Source of the DNA: Alteromonas lipotrueiana
GTDB taxonomy: Bacteria > Pseudomonadota > Gammaproteobacteria > Enterobacterales > Alteromonadaceae
Length of the DNA: 64,000 nt
Direction of reading: 5' to 3'
Assembly (NCBI RefSeq): GCF_019249245.1
Contig: NZ_JAESDK010000001.1
Span: forward strand, 186,001 to 250,000
Position numbers and translations under genes: made by a program
Shown here: in pieces, positions 35,630-47,242 of the stretch
Numbering within the stretch: position 1 is the stretch's first letter
Layout of the letters: the number at the start of each line of letters is the position of its first letter
Notes under the pieces: generated by a model
The model's database searches: none
What the model saw: only the letters and a program-made list of their open reading frames with translations
What the model was told of the DNA's origin: nothing

Positions 35630-36922
35630 CTAACGCTGATATAAAGGCATGGCTGCGAGCCGCTGGCGTATTTTTGCCACTTCGTTTAAATACGCTTTGC
35701 TATCGACCGCATCGTAGCGTTCGATAAATTGTTGTTTGCTCAAACCTTCAGTCAGCCCTTCTATTGAAGGCATATAGACATCTTCACTGGGTGCTTTAGC
35801 CAAGGCATCCTGAGTGGCCAGAGCGGTATCAATATCTCCTAATAGCCCCCCCAACTCTACGCCCGCCATATCTGCGGCTAAGTCGACAAAACTATAGCCA
35901 CTGCCGCCCATACTCCGGTCCATCAACTCTTTAAATTCGCCCACCGCAAAAGAAACATCTTGTTCGCTTACCATTTTAATGGCGGCCGATATAATAAAAT
36001 GCCGAGCCAAATCGTTACGGTTACGCAGTAGTGCAGGCGCTGCGGGCTTTAATGCTTTTTCGCTATCGGGCTGTACTTCGCCGACCAAATTGGCCACCCG
36101 GTGATGCCCGATAAAAATTGCCAGCGCCAAAATTGAGGCTTTGTTATGCAACAAAACGTTATCTGGGGTACTTTGCTCACGGGCGCGGGCCATTATATGC
36201 TTTAAATACAGATTGAAAGGCTGAGGTTTTTTGGCTAAAGACAACTCACGGCCAGCGATGTAGCGTAAGTAATACCCTGTAAGCTCGGTAAGCTCATCAT
36301 TGTCATGGCTCCCTAAATTCGTACGAATATGATTAAGCTCTTTTAAAAATTCATCCATCGGCGCTATCGTAACAGCCACCACATTGGGCTGCATGGTAAC
36401 CTTGGAAATCTGTTCGCGTGCTTTGCTACCAATTTCACTGTCGGTATAGCCATTGATAAAATACTCGACCAATTTCACCGCAAACCAGCCGGGTAAGTGC
36501 AAACTGCCTATTTTCACGTAATCAACATTAAGTTTATTATCGGGAAGCAATTGCATATCGACATTAAAATATACCGTCTGACCGAGCACCGGCAAAGCTA
36601 ACGTACCCTGAATCTGGCTTTCCTGGCGGGTAATTTCTACATTGCCCTGAATATCAGGTATCGCGCGCTGTACAAAACCAACCAAACTGGCGGCCTGCTT
36701 TTCGCTAATTTCGATTGTGTGGGCATTATGCCTGTCCGAAATGCTGTCTTTTACCTGACGAATAAGCTGCTTTACCGTCTCTGCTTCACCAATTTGTTCA
36801 GCTGCTGTCGACTTAACGAGTGCAGTGGTATCTAAGGCAAGTACCAGCAGACCAAACAACAATACGACGAGAACGGCAAGCACCGTACTTATTTTACGTA
36901 CTACAGACAATTTTTTAACCAT
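35630..36922 (-). CDS. conserved-looking membrane-anchored protein of unknown function
   Basis: A 430-residue protein with one N-terminal membrane anchor (about residues 12-32, VLAVLVVLLFGLLVLAL) and a large periplasmic part. Recognisable blocks are EISEKQAASLVGFVQRAIPDIQGNVEI, FNVDMQLLPDNKLNVDYVKIGSLHLPGWFAV and a helical tail with MDRSMGGSGYSFVDLAADMAGVELGG. The block FIGHHRVANL (near residue 275) is in a mostly helical region and its His pair may bind metal. The C-terminal GGSGYSFxDLxAD pattern is what one sees in proteins annotated only as hypothetical in Alteromonadales. I do not know its role. Confidence 0.75.
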   Translation of the reverse strand: MVKKLSVVRKISTVLAVLVVLLFGLLVLALDTTALVKSTAAEQIGEAETVKQLIRQVKDSISDRHNAHTIEISEKQAASLVGFVQRAIPDIQGNVEITRQESQIQGTLALPVLGQTVYFNVDMQLLPDNKLNVDYVKIGSLHLPGWFAVKLVEYFINGYTDSEIGSKAREQISKVTMQPNVVAVTIAPMDEFLKELNHIRTNLGSHDNDELTELTGYYLRYIAGRELSLAKKPQPFNLYLKHIMARAREQSTPDNVLLHNKASILALAIFIGHHRVANLVGEVQPDSEKALKPAAPALLRNRNDLARHFIISAAIKMVSEQDVSFAVGEFKELMDRSMGGSGYSFVDLAADMAGVELGGLLGDIDTALATQDALAKAPSEDVYMPSIEGLTEGLSKQQFIERYDAVDSKAYLNEVAKIRQRLAAMPLYQR

Positions 36923-37191
36923 TTAACATTTCAGATGCTGATATTTTTCGTTATGTTGCGGGTAAATACAATCTTATTTGAAAAATTATTAAACGGCGAA
37001 ATGTTAAATATGGCTTTGTCTGATTCATTGGCCGCCCCACTTCTCTTTTTTATAATCCGACTAAAAGTTAAAAAATGGCTGGTTCTTACTTTCCGGCGTA
37101 CATTAGACAAGCGCATGTTTAAGCTGATTATTTTAAGGCATTAAAGCGAAACTCATTGGCGAGGCTCAGGATAGTGTAAATTGTCTATGTT

Positions 37192-38457
37192 TTGAATAAC
37201 GCATCTAACGGGGACTTTTTTATTAATTTTTTTTCTTTTTTCATTATTTACCACTACGCTTATAGGTTAGACAGGAAAAAAGGCATACATAAGTTACAAA
37301 CGTTAAGGATTAGTTGTTTGGATATTTTTACGCTTTCGTTGTGCACAATGCTGATCAGTATTGTAATGTTGGCGACCATGATAGGTTTACAGGGAACAAG
37401 CCCCCGTAGTTCGGCCACCGCTGACTGGGTTTTGGCGATGAGCTGCTTTTTTATTTCAAGCCTGTTAAATGTAGTGCCATTGCCTACCTATTTTCCGGCG
37501 GTACTAAGCCCGGGTATTGCCAACACGTTGTATTTACTCGGACATTGCTTCATATTCAGTGGCATACGACGGCATATTACTCAAAAAAATGGCTACAAAC
37601 TCACCGTTATCGTAGCTGTAATAACCCTGTTGTTTCATTTTGTTCCGGCCATAGCGCAGTCACTAACCCTGCGTATTATCGTATTTCATTTTTTAATCTT
37701 ATTCGTACTAACAGGCTCTATTTTCTACATTCTTCGATACCGTCGCTGCCAACCACACAACGGTTTCAGCCCTTTACTGTTGGTGTTGGGGTTATTTTGT
37801 GCTCAGTTATTGGTTCGAGTCTTCGTGTTTACCCTGAATATTGTCGGGTTGGAAGTTGCGGTGAACTTGCAACTGCACCAGGTAGGGGCGTTGTTTGTAA
37901 TGCTGTATATTCTGGCGTCATCAATGAGCTTTGCTTATCTGATCACGTGGGAAAAAGAACAAGCCCTGCATACCGCTTCGTTTACCGATAGCCTGACACA
38001 ATGGCAAAACCGCCGGGCATTAATGCACCAGGCTCCAAAACTTTTTGCAAACGCGCTTACTCAATGTAACCGGCTAAGCATTTTGGTGGTAGATGTCGAT
38101 CATTTTAAAATGGTCAATGACACCTATGGCCATGGTATTGGCGATAAGGTTTTGCAGCACATCACTACTCAAATACGGATGGCCGCCCCCTCTGCCAGTT
38201 TTTATTGCCGGCTGGGCGGGGAAGAATTTGCCTTATTGCTGGAAAACACAACTCAACAATCTGCCTTAAAGATTGCCGAAGATATCAGAGCCCGAATTGT
38301 TGCCTTTCCATTTAACGAATCGGTCTGTATTTCACTGTCGGTAAGTATTGGGGTTGCCACTGCTTACAATCATGATGCAAGCTGGGAAACCATACTGGAT
38401 CGTGCTGACAAGGCGCTTTATAAAGCCAAAACCCGGGGCCGTAACAAAGTGTGTTAA
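37192..38457 (+). CDS. membrane-bound GGDEF diguanylate cyclase
   Basis: A protein of about 421 residues with seven or so membrane helices in the first 250 residues and a C-terminal GGDEF domain (about 265-420) starting SFTDSLTQWQNRRAL. GGEEF at 342-346 predicts active c-di-GMP synthesis. The product-inhibition RxxD position reads RMAA, so feedback is probably lost. The start is unsure: TTG at 37192 is the first usable codon, with no clear ribosome-binding site; Met52 is an internal alternative. It converges on the phytochrome gene (38 bp gap), placing a third c-di-GMP enzyme next to the light-sensor pair. Confidence 0.85.
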   Translation: MNNASNGDFFINFFSFFIIYHYAYRLDRKKGIHKLQTLRISCLDIFTLSLCTMLISIVMLATMIGLQGTSPRSSATADWVLAMSCFFISSLLNVVPLPTYFPAVLSPGIANTLYLLGHCFIFSGIRRHITQKNGYKLTVIVAVITLLFHFVPAIAQSLTLRIIVFHFLILFVLTGSIFYILRYRRCQPHNGFSPLLLVLGLFCAQLLVRVFVFTLNIVGLEVAVNLQLHQVGALFVMLYILASSMSFAYLITWEKEQALHTASFTDSLTQWQNRRALMHQAPKLFANALTQCNRLSILVVDVDHFKMVNDTYGHGIGDKVLQHITTQIRMAAPSASFYCRLGGEEFALLLENTTQQSALKIAEDIRARIVAFPFNESVCISLSVSIGVATAYNHDASWETILDRADKALYKAKTRGRNKVC

Positions 38458-38495
38458 GTCGTTTAAACTGGACTTTATGCTAAAAACTTCCCCGG

Positions 38496-39983
38496 TTAAT
38501 CTGCCAGCAAAAACTTATCCGCTTCTTTTAGTATGACTGCGCGTACTTTTTTGGCTAGTAACACGTTTTCGCGGGTCCATTCGCGACTGCTCTCGCCCCG
38601 GGCTTCTACCCATTTTTCAAAGGATGAGCGTGGCGACAAAGTGCCTGAAGCATCGGCTTTTTGTTCAGTTTTATCTGGGTTTCCGGCCCATTGCGAATAC
38701 TGTGCTTCAGGCATCCTGAAAGCATAACAACGCAATGCCATGGTCTCAAAGTTTGGTTTTATCGCCAGCACGCCGCGTATAGAAGCATGGTTTAATTCAT
38801 CACCATAGTTTTCAGTAATATTCTGAGTTTGAAATATATAGTCAGAAAATTCGTACTTTACTTCGCTGTCGAGTTGGTTCAATAATTTTTCATCTACCCG
38901 AGGTCCTGCCTGATACCAGGTTCCGCCCAACAGCAAAGCGGTAGAAGACGCGTTTAATTCGTACAGTAAAATATCGGCCAAAAACTGACAACTTGTTTGG
39001 GGATCCTGCCCGGAAAGAACCCGCACCATCTCATCTACACGCTGTTCAATGTTGCGCAGCAGGATTAAACGCTGCCTGGAGCGATAGGAGTTAAACAAAG
39101 TACAAAATTGTGCGGCCAGTTTTTCGGCAGTCTGACGGCTGGTCACATCCATGGCGACCGATTGTGGATTATGGCAGGCCACAATGCCCCACAATTTGCC
39201 CGAAATAATAAGTGGAATAGAATAAGACGCGCCAACATCCATATTTGACAGATACTGCAAATGTACCGGCGACACACTGCGTAAATCGGACCAGGTTAAA
39301 TCGACTGTATTATCCGCCAGCCCGACCACGTCAACCGCCGTAGCTTTCACATCAGGGATCAGTCTTGATGGATTTTGAAAATACAGACGTCTTGCTATTT
39401 CCGGAATATCTGATGCAGGAAATTTTAACCCCAGGTAATCTTTTTCGCCGCGCGAGACTGATTCCGCCACGACCTCACCAACCCAGTCACTTTCAAAACG
39501 ATATAACATAAGGCGTTGATAGGGCAGAACTTCATGCAATGTACTTAGTAAACTTTCGAAATAATCGTTTTCATTCCAGGTTTCATCAGTACCAGGATAT
39601 AGCCTGGCCTCCAGTGCTTGATAACTCATAAATGACTGGGGCCTGTGCGCCTCTTCCAGCTCAATGACCACGGTCCCTTCACTTCGAATCAAGCGAATAT
39701 GGCATATGTGTGGCCCTACGACATAATCATAAAACGTCACTCGCTGGCCCGGCGATTGCGGCAAGTCGCTTAGCATGTCTTCGCGTAGCCATTCTAACTG
39801 ACCAATATCGGCGCCCAGTACGTTTTGTACTCCGCCTTCTATAAAATTATCAATATTACGGCTGGCATAAGTTACCACCAGCGACTCTTCATCCAGTACA
39901 ATGAGTGCGCCAAATGACTGAATTTTGCCCGATAAGTGTAATTGTTCTTTTTCGCAGTTGGCTAACAACTGGCTGACATTCAT
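38496..39983 (-). CDS. bacteriophytochrome photosensory module without output domain
   Basis: A 495-residue PAS-GAF-PHY protein. Chromophore-related residues are all present: the N-terminal biliverdin Cys10 (ANCEKEQLHLSGKIQSFGAL), Asp192 in FPASDIP, His241 in SPVHLQYL and His271 in ACHNP, plus the PHY tongue motif PRSSF at 451-455 followed by EKWVEARGESSREW. It should bind biliverdin and switch between red- and far-red-absorbing states. The chain ends about 40 residues after the tongue, so there is no histidine kinase, GGDEF or other effector. GGAGG lies 4 nt before the ATG, and the start is 21 bp after the CheB-CheR-GGDEF-EAL gene; the two are very likely cotranscribed. No heme oxygenase gene (biliverdin source) is in the window. 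Confidence 0.9.
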   Translation of the reverse strand: MNVSQLLANCEKEQLHLSGKIQSFGALIVLDEESLVVTYASRNIDNFIEGGVQNVLGADIGQLEWLREDMLSDLPQSPGQRVTFYDYVVGPHICHIRLIRSEGTVVIELEEAHRPQSFMSYQALEARLYPGTDETWNENDYFESLLSTLHEVLPYQRLMLYRFESDWVGEVVAESVSRGEKDYLGLKFPASDIPEIARRLYFQNPSRLIPDVKATAVDVVGLADNTVDLTWSDLRSVSPVHLQYLSNMDVGASYSIPLIISGKLWGIVACHNPQSVAMDVTSRQTAEKLAAQFCTLFNSYRSRQRLILLRNIEQRVDEMVRVLSGQDPQTSCQFLADILLYELNASSTALLLGGTWYQAGPRVDEKLLNQLDSEVKYEFSDYIFQTQNITENYGDELNHASIRGVLAIKPNFETMALRCYAFRMPEAQYSQWAGNPDKTEQKADASGTLSPRSSFEKWVEARGESSREWTRENVLLAKKVRAVILKEADKFLLAD

Positions 39984-40004
39984 ACAACCTCCGGTTTCAC
40001 CATA

Positions 40005-43000
40005 TTAGGTAGATAGTGCGTTTTTAGGCGCCGACGATAACATCTGTGCAATCTCATTGCTGCCCGCAGGTTCATATAAATAAAACCCTTGAATAATCTG
40101 GCAGTGTTCCAGCTTTAAAATGTCTAATTGCGCGGCGTTTTCAACGCCCTCAGCCACCACTTGCAAGTTCAGAGCATGAGCCATGCGTATAATAGCCAGA
40201 GTGATATTGTGAGCTTCGTCAGACTCAGTCATGCCAGCAATAAAGCTTTTATCAATTTTAAGCTCATGTATAGGTAGTCGACGCAATTGTGACAACGACG
40301 ATTGACCTACTCCAAAATCATCCACACTTAAGGTTATCCCCAATTTTTCAAGCTTGTTAAGCTCATCAATCAGGATATCCATCCGCTCTGCGATTGCGCT
40401 TTCGGTTATTTCAAACTTTAGCTGTTCTGGCTTGATATTGTATTTTTTCATCATAAATTCGGCGTGCGAGACGAAACTTTCGTCTTTCAATTGTTTAACC
40501 GAAATATTAATCGCTACTTTGGGCACGCTGATAGATTTCTTACGCCACAAACTTATTTCTTTAAATACCAACTCAAGCGCATGCAAACCAATCTCTTCAA
40601 TCAACCGCCCTCTTTCTGCCACCTGGATAAACTTTTGCGCCGAAGTGCCTTCTAAATCTTCGCTGTTACAGCGTAGCAATGCTTCAAGACCCACAATCGA
40701 TCCTGTATTTACATCTACCTGAGGCTGAAACGCAATACTAAACAAGCCTTCCGCTAACGCATTACGCAGCGCCTTTTCAATTTCCATTTTGTGCATGGCT
40801 TCCAGTTTCATTTCTTCAGTAAAAAACTGATACTGGTTGCGCCCCAATTCTTTAGCCCGATACATGGCGGTGTCGGCGTTTTTCAGCAATACAAAATTGT
40901 CGTACCCGTCGTTAGGATAAACAGAAATGCCGATACTGGCCGAGGCAAACAAAGTGTGTTCGTTTATTTCAAACGGCGCATTAATCACTTTGATGATGCG
41001 CTGGGCAACTTCGTCTATTTCATTAACACTGGTTGACTGCAAAATAGCCACAAACTCGTCGCCGCCCATACGTGCCAGTATGTCGGTATCACGAATGCAT
41101 TTTTGTAGCCGTCTTGAGACTTGTTTAAGCAGCAAATCGCCCACGTTATGACCTAAACTGTCATTAATTTTCTTAAAGTCGTCGAGGTCAAAAAACAACA
41201 CCGCGCACATACTTTCCTGACGTTTTGCGGTAGTCAGCATCATTCCCAGACGCTCCATCAACACACTGCGGTTGGGCAGGCGCGTAAGCTCGTCATGGGT
41301 GGCCAGAAACTCAATCTTGCGCTGAACATTTTTTATCTCGTTCACATCGCTGTAGGTCACGACAAAATTGGTGTGCTGATTGTCGTTATCTTTAACCGCG
41401 TTAATGGTGACCCACAACTTTATTTCTTCAGCCTCGATATTAAGATACGTCACTTCCCCCTGCCAATAGTCCTGTAAATTCAGCGCTTCATCAATTTGCT
41501 CAAAAAACGCGGGGGTATAAATATCGGCAGTAAAATCCCGCGGATTTTTACCTACAAGTTTATCAATGCTGTATCCGGTCAGCTCAGTAAAAGCGTGATT
41601 TGAAGTAATGATTCTACGTTCTTCATCGGTAACCAGAATGGCTTCACCGGTACGGTCAAATAACTTGCCGGCTAATTTGAGCTGTTCGTTAGCGTGCCGA
41701 GAACGGGTAATATCATTTGCCTGAGTACAGATAGACTTAACGGTACCGTCGTTATCAAAAATAGGAAAACGGACACTTTCAAGCACCACGTTGCCGTCGT
41801 CGCGGTCAAATTCGTCTACCGTGCGTACCGGCGACAATGAACGCATCGTGTCCAAATCACGTTCGCGCAGCATTCTGGCCATATTTTTATTAAAGATGTG
41901 ATTGTCGGTTTTGCCTATAACATCTGAAGACGTCACCCCAAAAATCTCTTCAAAACGGGCGTTAACAAACTCATACCGTCCTGAGTTATCTTTAAGTGCC
42001 ACCACAGACAGTGAATTGTTCATTATCGAGAGCAACTGATCCTGATTTTTTTCGACATCTTCATGCGCTTTTACCAGCTCAGAGTTGTCGATAATGACTA
42101 AAATTGCACCTTTCGCCTGCTGTTTTGCGTTCATCAACGGCGTAATGAATAAATTTAGCGTTTCTGAGTCAGTGGGCTTAATAATGATATTCATCTTACG
42201 GCATGTTTTGATGGTCGCACGCAGTTTACTTTCAATATCAATAAAGTATTCAGGAACATGCAGCTCTTTCAGACGCTTTTTATAAATGCCGCTATTTAAG
42301 TGGTATTTGCGGCTGGCAGCATCGTTAGCCCGGTTTACCTTTAGCTCATCATCAAATACAAACAAAGGAAAATCTAACGTGTTGTACACACTTTCAAGCT
42401 CACCATTGATAGAGGAAAGCTCGCCCGACTTTCGCATGCTTTCTTCATTAACGCTGATAAGTTCTTCGTTGGTCGCTTGCAACTCTTCGTTGGTGGCTTC
42501 CAACTCTTCATTATTCGCTTGCAGCTCTTCATTCGCTGCCTGAACTTCTTCGTTTAACGCCTGCATTTCTTCGGCAGACGCGGCCATTTCTTCGGTCAGG
42601 GTTTGCAGCTGTTCACGGGCGGCAATAAGCTCTGCCACGTCAGCGTTGTCGGTGTTGTAGGAGCTGTTTGGAGAAACGTTCGTTATCTCTTCGCTGCGTC
42701 TGAAGTTGACGATAAACAAATTATTGTCTGGACTGTCTAGCGGAATAACCGCCAGTTTCCAATGATTTCGGTCGTCCTTTTCAACCTGACGAGGGCGGCT
42801 AATCACTACCTCGCTTTCCCGTTTAGCCTTGTTAAACGATGAAATAAGCTCGGCAGCAAATTCTGAAACAATCAGTTTTGACAGATTAAGATCAGGTGCA
42901 CCCGATGGAAAATTCACAAAAGGTTGTAAGTCGCCCCGTGAATGCAAAATAGTAAATTGCGGATTAACTAAAACCGAGGCCCCGAATTCTTTAATAATAG

Positions 43001-44534
43001 TTTCATTAAAAAGACGCTCATACCCTTGCCCGGTGCTTTCTCGGGGCCGGCTGGGGGTAACCACACCTTTTAGCATGCGCGGAACCGCGGGACGCTTAGA
43101 ATTTTGGCATACTCTGAATATTCGGCTACGTCGGTCTACCGGCACAAAGTAGTCTTCTTTAAGGCCAATAGATTCTGATTTACCTAAAAATAATATGCCG
43201 GTATTTAGCAGTGCATAACGAAACAGTGACAATACCCGTTGCTGTAGCTCGGTATTGAAGTAAATCATTACATTTCGAAATGAAATCATATCTAAATGCA
43301 AGAAAGGCGGATCGCGGGTAATATCCTGACGCGAAAATGTAATGACATCACGAAGTTTTTTGGTGGGGTAATAGGAGTCATCTTCAAAACGAAAATATTT
43401 TTCGACCAGCGTTGAATCAACACTGCTGACCGAATGGGCCGAATAACTGCCTTTTCGGGCAATGGTTAATGCATTTTCGTCAATGTCGGTGCCAAAAAGC
43501 TGAAAAGTCAGGTTTTTTTCCTGGCGACTAATTTCTTCTAAAAACAAAATAGCTAATGAATATGCTTCTTCGCCGGTTGCACAACCAGCCACCCACACCC
43601 GTACGTTTTCTCCCGGTTTTTTCTTATCTACGGTTTCTTTTATAAAGTTACGAATAGATTTAAAAGCTTCTTTATCGCGAAAAAAGTTTGTGACTGAAAT
43701 CAGTAACTCACGAGAAAGCGCCCTCACTTCGTCGGTATCGTGGTGCAGCTGCTTTAGGTAATCTTCTAATTTTTTGTTTTTGGTCGCAATAAGCCTGCGA
43801 TTGACCCGGCGTAATAGTGTCGCTTGTTTATAAAAACTGAAATCTATTTTGGTGGTTTCACGCACCACTTCGTACAGTTCAGTCATTATGCGGCTTTTTT
43901 CCTGCTCTGAATTAGGAAAAAAACTTTTTAGCAAACTGCTGCAAAAGTTGGCAATTTCGTGACCAATTTCATCGGGTGACAATACTCTGTCTGCCTCTAC
44001 TGCCTGTAATGAAGCCGTTGGCATACCGTCATATTTAGCAGTTTCCGGGCTTTGCACTATGACATAGCCCCCCGCGCTTTTAATTGAACGCAGGCCACGC
44101 GAACCATCGCTGCCGGTGCCCGATAGCACCACGCCCAGACTATGGTCACCCAGCTCATCGGCTAAGGATTCAAACAAAATGTTGGCCGATGGCTTAGGGG
44201 TCACTTCGTCTGGGTGCTTGTCTAATCGCAGACGGCCTTCGCGATAAACAATGTGTCGCCCTGGAGGGCCCACATAAATAATATTAACCTCAGGTTTGGT
44301 ATCGTCTTTTAACTCGCGCACGTCGTAATTTGTTTCGCGGGCTAAGATATCGGCCATCTGACTTTCGTGACTTGGCGACAAATGTTGTGCAATTACTATG
44401 CTGGCATTAAGCTTATCGGGTAAATTTGATACCAGACGAATCAGAGCTTCGATGCCACCGGCAGAAGAACCCACACCCACAATAAACGGGGCATTAACTG
44501 GTTTTTCATCCTGCACTTCTTTGGGGTTTCCCAT
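40005..44534 (-). CDS. CheB-CheR-PAS-GGDEF-EAL fusion
   Basis: A 1509-residue cytosolic signalling protein. CheB methylesterase about 16-195, with the triad Ser24 (GSSAGG), His51 (AQHLSP) and Asp143 (GTGSDG). CheR methyltransferase about 215-475, SAM loop GCATGEEAYS at 317-326 and FRNVMIYF at 419-426. A PAS-like block follows (about 505-612), then a regular coiled coil (635-715, with repeated LQA(T/N)NEEL units), then three PAS domains (about 720-1080). The GGDEF domain has GGDEF at 1157-1161 and an intact I-site (RDTD). The EAL domain has EALLR at 1284-1288, DDFGVGQSSL (Thr and Tyr of the usual motif changed) and QGFYLYEP. Both enzymatic halves look competent. Downstream of parE by 109 bp; upstream of the phytochrome by 21 bp. 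Confidence 0.9.
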   Translation of the reverse strand: MGNPKEVQDEKPVNAPFIVGVGSSAGGIEALIRLVSNLPDKLNASIVIAQHLSPSHESQMADILARETNYDVRELKDDTKPEVNIIYVGPPGRHIVYREGRLRLDKHPDEVTPKPSANILFESLADELGDHSLGVVLSGTGSDGSRGLRSIKSAGGYVIVQSPETAKYDGMPTASLQAVEADRVLSPDEIGHEIANFCSSLLKSFFPNSEQEKSRIMTELYEVVRETTKIDFSFYKQATLLRRVNRRLIATKNKKLEDYLKQLHHDTDEVRALSRELLISVTNFFRDKEAFKSIRNFIKETVDKKKPGENVRVWVAGCATGEEAYSLAILFLEEISRQEKNLTFQLFGTDIDENALTIARKGSYSAHSVSSVDSTLVEKYFRFEDDSYYPTKKLRDVITFSRQDITRDPPFLHLDMISFRNVMIYFNTELQQRVLSLFRYALLNTGILFLGKSESIGLKEDYFVPVDRRSRIFRVCQNSKRPAVPRMLKGVVTPSRPRESTGQGYERLFNETIIKEFGASVLVNPQFTILHSRGDLQPFVNFPSGAPDLNLSKLIVSEFAAELISSFNKAKRESEVVISRPRQVEKDDRNHWKLAVIPLDSPDNNLFIVNFRRSEEITNVSPNSSYNTDNADVAELIAAREQLQTLTEEMAASAEEMQALNEEVQAANEELQANNEELEATNEELQATNEELISVNEESMRKSGELSSINGELESVYNTLDFPLFVFDDELKVNRANDAASRKYHLNSGIYKKRLKELHVPEYFIDIESKLRATIKTCRKMNIIIKPTDSETLNLFITPLMNAKQQAKGAILVIIDNSELVKAHEDVEKNQDQLLSIMNNSLSVVALKDNSGRYEFVNARFEEIFGVTSSDVIGKTDNHIFNKNMARMLRERDLDTMRSLSPVRTVDEFDRDDGNVVLESVRFPIFDNDGTVKSICTQANDITRSRHANEQLKLAGKLFDRTGEAILVTDEERRIITSNHAFTELTGYSIDKLVGKNPRDFTADIYTPAFFEQIDEALNLQDYWQGEVTYLNIEAEEIKLWVTINAVKDNDNQHTNFVVTYSDVNEIKNVQRKIEFLATHDELTRLPNRSVLMERLGMMLTTAKRQESMCAVLFFDLDDFKKINDSLGHNVGDLLLKQVSRRLQKCIRDTDILARMGGDEFVAILQSTSVNEIDEVAQRIIKVINAPFEINEHTLFASASIGISVYPNDGYDNFVLLKNADTAMYRAKELGRNQYQFFTEEMKLEAMHKMEIEKALRNALAEGLFSIAFQPQVDVNTGSIVGLEALLRCNSEDLEGTSAQKFIQVAERGRLIEEIGLHALELVFKEISLWRKKSISVPKVAINISVKQLKDESFVSHAEFMMKKYNIKPEQLKFEITESAIAERMDILIDELNKLEKLGITLSVDDFGVGQSSLSQLRRLPIHELKIDKSFIAGMTESDEAHNITLAIIRMAHALNLQVVAEGVENAAQLDILKLEHCQIIQGFYLYEPAGSNEIAQMLSSAPKNALST

Positions 44535-44643
44535 ACTTAATATTTTCCGTACCTTTAATGCATCGGGCCATACAGAATTGAAGACTAATATGCTGACCTG
44601 GTGATGTTTTTCGCGTTGTAATATGTCTGGTATAAGCTAAGAT

Positions 44644-46566
<1,923 letters not shown>

Positions 46567-46660
46567 TTAACCGAAACACATGCCAGTATATATACAGCAT
46601 CACAAAAACACACATCTTAACAGGGCTGTTGCTACCCCACAATTTTGTAAACGGTTTGTA

Positions 46661-47242
46661 TTATACCGCTAAAAAGCGAGCAATAGCAGGCAAATGCTGT
46701 TCATAGCCGACAAAACTATGATCGCCGCCTGGCTCTATATGCAGCTGAGCACCCTGATATTTTTGCTGCGCCTGACGGTAATCCAGGGTTTCATCACCGG
46801 TTTGCAACAGCACCATATAATTTTGTAAACACTTGATTGTGGGCGTGTCCAAAGTTTTAAGAATGTGCATGTCATCATTGACCAGCGAAAACTTTTCCTG
46901 AGTATAAGGATTTGTGTGCTCGCCTAGAAAACCCAAAAGTAGCTCATAAGGCCGCACAGCCGGGTTGAGCAGTACCGCCCGGCCACCGTACTGCTCAACC
47001 AGATGGCTGGCCAGATAACCTCCCATTGAACTGCCGATAACACGTAGTCCGTCGCGGGTTATTGAGGGATGCTTTTGCAGATAATCATCAAGTTGCTGCT
47101 TTACCTTATTCGGGCTATTAGATAACTGCGGTACATACAGCTTGGTATCAGGGTGATGTCTGGCGAACCAGCTCAAGGTAGATTGCGCTTTTACCGATTG
47201 CGGTGAGCTTAAAAAACCGTGCAGATACAGCACTTCGCTCAT
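46661..47242 (-). CDS. yqiA: YqiA alpha/beta-hydrolase (esterase)
   Basis: A 193-residue esterase of the UPF0227/YqiA family. The start YLHGFLSSPQSVKA and the nucleophile elbow GSSMGGYLA (Ser near 69-70) are clear; the His partner is in GGDHSFVGYE. Substrate in vivo unknown. AAGGAG lies 6 nt upstream. Its ATG overlaps the cpdA stop (ATGA), so translation is coupled. Confidence 0.93.
   Translation of the reverse strand: MSEVLYLHGFLSSPQSVKAQSTLSWFARHHPDTKLYVPQLSNSPNKVKQQLDDYLQKHPSITRDGLRVIGSSMGGYLASHLVEQYGGRAVLLNPAVRPYELLLGFLGEHTNPYTQEKFSLVNDDMHILKTLDTPTIKCLQNYMVLLQTGDETLDYRQAQQKYQGAQLHIEPGGDHSFVGYEQHLPAIARFLAV

Noticed and set aside
36935..37144. 69-codon frame between the unknown membrane gene and the diguanylate cyclase
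   Set aside because: No ribosome-binding site, AT-rich composition, and it covers the divergent promoter region.
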